Shown here in pieces: positions 51,225 to 56,578 of a stretch of DNA of 56,578 nucleotides (the first letter of the stretch is position 1; the number at the start of each line of letters is the position of its first letter). Origin of the DNA: Saprospiraceae bacterium (lineage in GTDB: Bacteria; Bacteroidota; Bacteroidia; Chitinophagales; Saprospiraceae). The stretch is from assembly GCA_020436835.1 (NCBI GenBank), contig JAGQWZ010000514.1, forward strand, positions 1-56,578, written 5' to 3'. Position numbers and translations under genes: made by a program. Under the pieces are notes generated by a model, which had not been told where the DNA came from, made no database searches, and worked only from the letters and a program-made list of their open reading frames with translations.

Positions 51225-52232
51225 TTAGTCATTCCAGGTTAATCTTGCATCCGGTCTGGCCTCCGGATCAGCAAAGTCGCCTTTCAGATTCTTGTAGTAA
51301 CCTACAATGCCGATCATGGCTGCATTATCCGTACAATATTCCAGCTTGGGTATAAAAAGTCTCCAATCATGCTGAGAAGCTTTCAGCAGAAGCCGCTGTC
51401 TTAATCCGCTGTTTGCTGCCACGCCGCCGGCTATGGCAATTTGGCTGATTCCAGTTTCTTTGGCAGCACGTTCCAGCTTGTCAATCAAAATGTCGACAAT
51501 GCGTTCTTGCAAAGAAGCGCAGAGATCGGATAAATTACTGGTCACAAAATTTGGATCCTCTTTCAGCGCATCCCGCAAAAAGTAAAGGAATGAGGTCTTT
51601 AAACCACTGAAACTAAAGTCCAATCCATCAATCTGGGGCCTGGCCAATTCGAATACCGGTTTGCCTTCCTTTGCCAGGCGGTCTATTTGCGGTCCGGCAG
51701 GATAGGGGAGATTCATTAATTTACCTGCTTTGTCGAACGCCTCTCCAGCAGCATCATCCAGGGTCTTTCCTATCACTTCCATGGAAAAGTGGTCTCTAAC
51801 CACTACTAATTGAGTATGGCCACCGCTGACGGTGAGGCATAGGAAGGGAAAATCAGGTGCAGGGTCGTCCAGGAAATGCGCTAGAATATGGGCTTGCATG
51901 TGATGCACATCGATCAACGGAATATGGAGGGCATAAGCCAAAGCTTTGGCGAAAGTATAGCCGACCAACAGGGAACCGAGCAGGCCCGGGCCACGGGTAC
52001 AGGCAATTGCTTGCAGGTCCGATTGCGATATGCCTGCCCGTTTAATCGCCTCCTCAACCACTGTCCAGATGATTTCATCATGGGCTCTTGATGCAACTTC
52101 CGGTACCACTCCTCCATATTTCTGATGTACCATCTGACTGGCGACGACATTGGAAAGGACGTCACGATCCTTCAATACGGCGGCCGAGGTGTCGTCACAA
52201 GAGGATTCGATTGCAAGAATGTATGATGCCAT
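51225..52232 (-). CDS. tsaD: tRNA N6-threonylcarbamoyladenosine synthase subunit TsaD
   Basis: 335 residues from the ATG at 52232 (the frame extends to 52310, but YILAIESSCDDTSAAV is the family N-terminus). The metal-binding motif HHMQAH is at about 111-116, with GGHTQLV (about 137-143) and IAIAGGVAANSGLR later. It transfers threonylcarbamoyl to A37 of ANN-decoding tRNAs with TsaB and TsaE. The start codon faces the divergent membrane-anchored gene, 195 bases away; I see no full promoter consensus there. Confidence 0.96.
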   Translation of the reverse strand: MASYILAIESSCDDTSAAVLKDRDVLSNVVASQMVHQKYGGVVPEVASRAHDEIIWTVVEEAIKRAGISQSDLQAIACTRGPGLLGSLLVGYTFAKALAYALHIPLIDVHHMQAHILAHFLDDPAPDFPFLCLTVSGGHTQLVVVRDHFSMEVIGKTLDDAAGEAFDKAGKLMNLPYPAGPQIDRLAKEGKPVFELARPQIDGLDFSFSGLKTSFLYFLRDALKEDPNFVTSNLSDLCASLQERIVDILIDKLERAAKETGISQIAIAGGVAANSGLRQRLLLKASQHDWRLFIPKLEYCTDNAAMIGIVGYYKNLKGDFADPEARPDARLTWND

Positions 52233-52427
52233 GGTAAAACTTCTTTCCCTTTCGGACAATTTCCCGAAAGCATTCTGATCATACACCAAAGATGAGGTAT
52301 TTTGCATCAATACTCCTGGAAAGCTCTGAGTGTAAAATCCATCGAAAGTTTATCACTTTTGATATGACGATATGTTAATGAAAAATAGTATAATTGTGCT
52401 GAAACAGATAAGACGAATTAAATCAAT

Positions 52428-53015
52428 ATGAAACTGGTAATTAATTTAGTGCTATTTGCTTTAATTGGGTTGATAGGCTATTTGCTGGTCTACAGTATTC
52501 AGGAGCCTATTAAGTTTAAGGCAGAGAAAGACCGGCGTCAGAATGCCGTCGTTGATAAATTATTGACGATCCGGAAGATGCAGGAATTTTACCGGGATAT
52601 CAAAGATGGCGCATTTGCTCCGACTTTTGATAGTCTGGCCTATGTCTTGAGGAATGGGGACTTTCGAAATATCAAAGTAATCGGTGACCCGGATGATCCT
52701 AATTTCCAGGGTGAGATCACTTATGATACCTCTTATATCCCCGCGATTGACACAATTGAAGCGCTTGGCATAAATCTTGATTCACTTGCTTATGTACCAT
52801 ATGGAGAAGGGGCAAGATTTGAAATTCAGGCAGACACGCTGACTTATCAAAGCACCCTGGTTAATGTGGTTCAGGTTGGGGTACCGATCAAGACCTTTAT
52901 GGGTCAATACGGGGATCCCAAGTATGCGAGGTATGATAACTCATATAAACCGAATAATTTGATAAAATTCGGAGATATGACTAAACCGAATCTCGCCGGA
53001 AATTGGGAGCGATAA
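52428..53015 (+). CDS. Membrane-anchored protein of unknown function
   Basis: 195 residues. One N-terminal membrane segment (LVINLVLFALIGLIGYLLVYS), then a charged helix (KFKAEKDRRQNAVVDKLLTIRKMQEFYRD) and a strand-rich C-terminal domain (PYGEGARFEIQADTLTY, VVQVGVPIKTFMG). The layout, one anchor plus a helix with conserved IRKMQEFYRD, resembles type II pseudopilin-like anchored proteins. I recall similar genes beside DUF3822-rsmD in related genomes, but no function is known. Its stop (53013-53015) is in the same frame as the following DUF3822 gene. Confidence 0.7.
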   Translation: MKLVINLVLFALIGLIGYLLVYSIQEPIKFKAEKDRRQNAVVDKLLTIRKMQEFYRDIKDGAFAPTFDSLAYVLRNGDFRNIKVIGDPDDPNFQGEITYDTSYIPAIDTIEALGINLDSLAYVPYGEGARFEIQADTLTYQSTLVNVVQVGVPIKTFMGQYGDPKYARYDNSYKPNNLIKFGDMTKPNLAGNWER

Positions 53016-53052
53016 TTCGAGCATCTGGAAGATATAAAACATATACCAAACG

Positions 53053-53082
53053 AACTGTCCATCCTGATCAGGATGGACAGTT
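53053..53082. repeat. Perfect 30-base palindrome at the start of the DUF3822 gene
   Basis: The arms AACTGTCCATCCT and AGGATGGACAGTT are perfect 13-base complements around GATC. A T-rich stretch (TTTTGCTTTT) follows at 53081-53090, which looks like a Rho-independent terminator for the gene ending at 53015. However, the same bases encode L-S-I-L-I-R-M-D in the DUF3822 frame and include the ATG at 53073. Confidence 0.85.
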
Positions 53083-53843
53083 TTGCTTTTATGATCATCG
53101 ATCAGAGTAATCTGGTGTCGGTATACGAGAACATTGCATTTAAGTCTCAACATGAACATTTCAGGTACATTGATCCGGTCGAGATTTTGTCGATAGTGCA
53201 AAACAATAACCTTCGGTTTAATCGTTTCGAAGAAGTTCATATAGCCCTGGATCATGATGCATTTACCTATGTACCTAAATCCCTCTATGAACAAAATGCC
53301 TGGTTTGATTACTTGAATTTCGTTGCTTCGGGCATTAAAAAAGATGATGTCGTTTCCACCGGACTGGACCGGGAAGCGATATGTATTTATTCGTATCCGC
53401 TCTCATTGAGAAAGCTGTTGTCGACCTTGTATCCTACCAGTCAGGTGCAACACCTGAGTGAGTCGATCACTGCATTTCTTGAACAGGAGATTAGTGAAGA
53501 TCCAATTCTATTTTCCATCATGCATGGGGAAGATCAGTACATGATCATCTATGAGGATAGAAAACTCACTTTGATGAATCGCTATCATTCACCCAAAATT
53601 GCGGATCAGTTATACTATGTGCTGGCAGCCTGCAAGCATCGTAAGCTCAATCCACGAAAGGTGAATATTAAAATTACCGCTGATCTGAACGAAATTGGTG
53701 ATCTTCAGGATGAACTTAGCCGGTACTTTATTCATGTGTCTACGATTGACTGGAAGAATGGTTGGCGATTACCCCTCTCCGTGAAGAATCCGATGGATCT
53801 CTTTGAATTTTACTGCATGCACCATGCGAATCATTGGAGGTAG
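53073..53843 (+). CDS. DUF3822-family protein (start uncertain)
   Basis: 256 residues from the ATG at 53073; the product is an ASKHA-like protein of unknown function found before rsmD across Bacteroidota. Upstream in the same frame the sequence continues back to TAA 53013-53015 and reads NELSILIRMDSFAFMIID, matching the first two strands of the family. No ATG, GTG or TTG lies in that stretch, only CTG, ATA and ATC codons. Either a rare start codon (for example CTG at 53025) is used, or the family's first strand is lost. The ATG sits in the right arm of a perfect palindrome. The 3' end overlaps rsmD by 20 bases. Confidence 0.8.
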   Translation: MDSFAFMIIDQSNLVSVYENIAFKSQHEHFRYIDPVEILSIVQNNNLRFNRFEEVHIALDHDAFTYVPKSLYEQNAWFDYLNFVASGIKKDDVVSTGLDREAICIYSYPLSLRKLLSTLYPTSQVQHLSESITAFLEQEISEDPILFSIMHGEDQYMIIYEDRKLTLMNRYHSPKIADQLYYVLAACKHRKLNPRKVNIKITADLNEIGDLQDELSRYFIHVSTIDWKNGWRLPLSVKNPMDLFEFYCMHHANHWR

Positions 53844-54381
53844 CCTGAAAGGCAGACGATTTAATCCTCCGGCAGATAAATGGCCAACCCGGCCCACGAC
53901 CGATTTTGCCAAGGAAGGTTTATTCAATATTCTTGAGAATAGATTTGATTTTGAGCATCTTAGAATGTTGGATTTGTTTGGTGGCACCGGAAATCATACT
54001 TATGAGGCTATCTCAAGAGGGTGTCTCCAAATCACTTATGTCGACAAGTTTGCGCCTTGTGTTAGATTTGTCCGGGATCTTTCCCAATCACTTGATATTC
54101 AGGATTATATAACCATTGTGCAAATGGATGTGGCAAGATTTCTGAAAAAGCCGGCCGGTCCGTTTGACTACATTTTTGCCGGACCTCCTTATCCTCTATC
54201 CTGGTTAGATGAAATTCCGGCGATGATCCGGGAATCCGGATGTCTCGCAAAGGATGGATTGTTCGTTCTTGAACATAATTCAAACCATCACTTTGAGGAT
54301 TATCCTGACTTTGAGCAACTGAGGAAGTATGGTGGTACCCACTTCAGTTTTTTCACATCAAATCAAACTATTGACGATTAG
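53824..54381 (+). CDS. rsmD: RsmD-like 16S rRNA (guanine966-N2)-methyltransferase
   Basis: 185 residues from the ATG at 53824, since MRIIGGSLKGRRF is the family N-terminus (the frame starts at 53803 inside DUF3822). SAM-binding motif MLDLFGGTGNHTYEAISRG. The catalytic motif, normally (D/N)PPY, is G120-P-P-Y123 here (codon GGA at 54181). TRPTTDFAKEGLFNIL matches the substrate-binding helix. The known role is N2 methylation of G966 of 16S rRNA. The Asp-to-Gly change raises doubt about activity. It overlaps DUF3822 by 20 bases. Confidence 0.9.
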   Translation: MRIIGGSLKGRRFNPPADKWPTRPTTDFAKEGLFNILENRFDFEHLRMLDLFGGTGNHTYEAISRGCLQITYVDKFAPCVRFVRDLSQSLDIQDYITIVQMDVARFLKKPAGPFDYIFAGPPYPLSWLDEIPAMIRESGCLAKDGLFVLEHNSNHHFEDYPDFEQLRKYGGTHFSFFTSNQTIDD

Positions 54382-54386
54382 GTTGT

Positions 54387-54394
54387 TATTTTTG
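54387..54394 (+). promoter_or_regulatory. -7 element for argS
   Basis: TATTTTTG fits TAnnTTTG, 46 bases before the argS ATG and just after the rsmD stop. The nearest TTG (54371-54373) is only 13 bases away, too close for a standard -33 element. Confidence 0.4.
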
Positions 54395-54440
54395 TGCCGC
54401 AATTGGCTGGTCTGACTCCATTTTTAATTAAATATTCTAA

Positions 54441-56285
54441 ATGCTTTTATTTGACAAAATAAGGACCGAGATTGTCAATGCCCTGCACCGGGAATATGGC
54501 AAGACTATAGATCCGGATCTATTGGTAGTGTCACCCACTCGAAAAGAATTTCAGGGAGACATGACGGTTATTATTTTTCCGGTGGTTAAGGAATTGCGGA
54601 AGAGTCCTGTCGAACTAGGCAATTTCATTGGAAAACACTTGTCATCGAGAATGCCGGAGGTCGAAGCGTATAATCTGATACAGGGTTTTCTCAATCTGAC
54701 TCTGACCAGATCTTTCTGGTTTGGATTTCTCCAAAAAATGCTGGAAGACCCCCAATATGGAAACCGGGCCCGTAATGGGGAAAAAGTCATGATCGAATTT
54801 TCCTCGCCAAATACGAACAAGCCATTGCATTTGGGGCATATCCGAAACATATTGCTCGGGTGGTCTTGTGCAAAGATTTTTGCGGCCAATGGTTATGAGG
54901 TAGTTAAAGTGCAGGTGATCAATGACCGGGGTATTGCAATCTGTAAGAGTATGCTGGCCTGGAAACTGCAAGGCGAGGGTAAAACTCCGGACATTACGGG
55001 AACAAAGGGTGATCATCTGGTGGGGGAATACTATGTACTTTTTGAAAAATTGTTTGCTGAAGAATACCGCAACTGGCAGGAGACTCCCGAAGCGGTTGAG
55101 CTCTACCACTCCAGAGAGGATCAATCCATTGACAGATCTGAATTTTTCAAAGAATTCAAGAACCACTATTTTAATCAATACAGCGCTTTGGGCAGGGCAG
55201 CCAAGGAAATGTTATTAAAGTGGGAAGAGGGTGATGAAGATACTCTCAATTTGTGGAATATGATGAACGAATGGGTGTACGATGGCTTCGAGGAAACATA
55301 CCGGAAACTTGGTGTGAACTTCGACCGGTTGTATTACGAATCAAACACCTGGAAACTAGGGAAAGATGAGGTCCTGCTTGGATTGAAAGACAATAAGTTT
55401 TACGAAAAGGAAGATGGCTCTGTCTGGGTCGATTTGTCCCATCTGGATATGGATGAGAAACTCCTGCTGCGGTCTGATGGCACTTCCTTATATATTACGC
55501 AAGATATCGGTACCGCAATGATGCGCTATCGGGACTATAAAATAGATCGCATGATCTATGTGGTTGCGGATGAACAAAACTACCACTTCAAAGTCCTTTT
55601 TGAAATCCTGAACCTGCTCGATGAACCGTATTCCGACGGGCTTTATCACCTGGCCTACGGTATGGTGGACCTGCCCAGTGGTAAAATGAAATCGAGAGAA
55701 GGGACAGTTGTCGACGCTGATGATCTGGTGGCTGATGTCATCGGGGAGGCTACTAAACTAGCGCAGGAAAAAGGTGACATTTCCAGCTTGCCTCCGTTGG
55801 AACAACAAGAGATTTGCCGCATGGTGGGCATGGCAGCATTGAAATTTTTCATCCTGAAAGTCAATCCTCAGAAAAGGATGATTTTCGATCCATCAGCCAG
55901 TGTTGATCTGCAGGGTCAGACCGGTCCTTATATCCAAAATGCCTTTGTGAGAATTCAGTCGATTGGAAGAAAGGCTACCATCGCAGACCAAACAGTTTTT
56001 GATCAGTATGAGGATATTCAGGAAAGTGAACGGATTTTGCTTAATCAGGTGTTTATTTATCCTGAAATTGTCCGGAAAGCGGCTGCCGAATATGATCCTT
56101 CTCACATCGCCGGTTACTGCTATGATCTGGCGAAATCATATCACCGCTTCTATCATGATCTATCGATCTTAAGTGCAGAAGATGAAGCCGCTAAAGCTTT
56201 TCGCTTATCGTTGAATAAGGCTGTAGCTAAAGTACTGGAACATGGAATGGATCTCCTGGGTATTGAAATGCCTGAAAGAATGTAA
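54441..56285 (+). CDS. argS: Arginyl-tRNA synthetase
   Basis: 614 residues, class I. The N-terminal Arg-tRNA-recognition domain is about 1-100 (GDMTVIIFPVVKELRKSP). HIGH motif: PNTNKPLHLGHIRN, with the preceding EFSSPNTNKP characteristic of ArgRS. MVDLPSGKMKSREGTVVDADDL is the KMSKS region. The C-terminal DALR anticodon domain has GYCYDLAKSYHRFYHDLSIL. It attaches arginine to tRNA-Arg and needs the tRNA for activation. It precedes glnS by 49 bases, so both may be expressed together. Confidence 0.97.
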   Translation: MLLFDKIRTEIVNALHREYGKTIDPDLLVVSPTRKEFQGDMTVIIFPVVKELRKSPVELGNFIGKHLSSRMPEVEAYNLIQGFLNLTLTRSFWFGFLQKMLEDPQYGNRARNGEKVMIEFSSPNTNKPLHLGHIRNILLGWSCAKIFAANGYEVVKVQVINDRGIAICKSMLAWKLQGEGKTPDITGTKGDHLVGEYYVLFEKLFAEEYRNWQETPEAVELYHSREDQSIDRSEFFKEFKNHYFNQYSALGRAAKEMLLKWEEGDEDTLNLWNMMNEWVYDGFEETYRKLGVNFDRLYYESNTWKLGKDEVLLGLKDNKFYEKEDGSVWVDLSHLDMDEKLLLRSDGTSLYITQDIGTAMMRYRDYKIDRMIYVVADEQNYHFKVLFEILNLLDEPYSDGLYHLAYGMVDLPSGKMKSREGTVVDADDLVADVIGEATKLAQEKGDISSLPPLEQQEICRMVGMAALKFFILKVNPQKRMIFDPSASVDLQGQTGPYIQNAFVRIQSIGRKATIADQTVFDQYEDIQESERILLNQVFIYPEIVRKAAAEYDPSHIAGYCYDLAKSYHRFYHDLSILSAEDEAAKAFRLSLNKAVAKVLEHGMDLLGIEMPERM

Positions 56286-56334
56286 TACTGATCGTTGACA
56301 AAACGCTCAATAATATTTCGAATTATACGACATT

Positions 56335-56578
56335 ATGGCTGAAACAAATGAAAGATCGTTAAACTTCATTGAGGAGATTATCGAAAATGATCTTAAAGAA
56401 AATCCGCAGAAAAAGGTACATACCCGGTTTCCGCCAGAACCCAACGGTTACCTTCATATCGGTCATGCAAAATCGATATGTCTGAATTTTGGTCTGGGAA
56501 ATAAATACAATGGTCTCACCAATCTGCGGTTTGATGACACAAACCCGACTACCGAAGAGACGGAATATGTAGAAAGCA
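56335..56578 (+). CDS. glnS: Glutaminyl-tRNA synthetase, 5' end (partial)
   Basis: Open from ATG 56335 to the window end, 81 codons. [18 protein letters not shown] holds the HIGH motif of GlnRS, and NLRFDDTNP is also diagnostic; GluRS lacks the [12 protein letters not shown] pattern. It charges tRNA-Gln. The protein normally has about 550 residues, so most of the gene is outside the window. No strong promoter is visible in the 49 bases after argS; TAATATTTCG near 56311 is an imperfect match. Confidence 0.93.
   Translation, partial: MAETNERSLNFIEEIIENDLKENPQKKVHTRFPPEPNGYLHIGHAKSICLNFGLGNKYNGLTNLRFDDTNPTTEETEYVES

Noticed and set aside
1..56578. CRISPR arrays, tRNA or rRNA genes, prophage or insertion sequences
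   Set aside because: No regularly spaced repeats, tRNA-like conserved loops, transposase or integrase genes were seen in the intergenic stretches.

Overview
The window looks like chromosome from a member of the Bacteroidota, probably a saprospirid- or chitinophaga-like environmental bacterium. The genus is inference. The evidence is: many promoters of the TTTG/TTG - N17-23 - TAnnTTTG type, almost no Shine-Dalgarno sequences, many short lipoprotein signals, a DUF3822-rsmD pair, LytS/LytTR-type two-component genes, and a Sec-type (clade II) nitrous oxide reductase. No rRNA, tRNA, CRISPR array, prophage or insertion sequence was seen.

Layout. 1-5297: small stress and accessory genes, including an NTF2-like lipoprotein, a VOC protein, a DUF1905/YdeI-like protein, an ArsR-AHSA1-DoxX operon with a clear double operator, and a rifampin ADP-ribosyltransferase carrying an extra helical N-terminal domain. 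5296-5907: non-coding tandem repeat. 5946-11280: mostly minus-strand exported proteins of unknown role, then a coupled SDR-sulfatase pair. 11631-20999: a denitrification module. nosZ, a membrane protein, nosL, nosD, nosF and nosY lie on the minus strand as an overlapping operon. Divergent from them are a fasciclin lipoprotein, an Rrf2 regulator, a lipoprotein cytochrome c, a polytopic His-rich membrane protein and a second Rrf2 regulator. Together these could form a complete N2O-reducing unit: regulator, electron donor, enzyme, and copper delivery and maturation.

21008-33197: assorted genes, including a beta-lactamase-family hydrolase, a DUF4056 protein, a LytS/LytTR pair, tryptophanase followed by a textbook terminator, dipeptidyl peptidase III, an SMP-30/DUF4440 fusion, DUF6265, a cupin and a PhyH dioxygenase. 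33315-56578: mostly core genes, namely typA, a YgiQ radical SAM protein, rluA-type pseudouridine synthase, ribF, mrp, an NFU scaffold, pyrF, tsaD, rsmD, argS and the start of glnS. Set among them are a 1983-residue alpha-2-macroglobulin-like lipoprotein without the thioester motif and a DUF697/SHOCT protein.

The most notable observations are: (1) the riboflavin kinase/FAD synthetase reads directly into a family 2 glycosyltransferase in a single 664-codon frame; (2) the divergent nos accessory module has two paralogous Fe-S-type Rrf2 regulators and an undescribed membrane protein; (3) two matching palindromes are placed exactly in the spacer and on the -7 element of the ArsR operon promoter; (4) the DUF3822 gene appears to lack a canonical start codon upstream of its first conserved strand, and a perfect 30-bp palindrome lies in that coding stretch; (5) RsmD has GPPY in place of the catalytic (D/N)PPY. 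No wholly new defence-type or mobile system was found.
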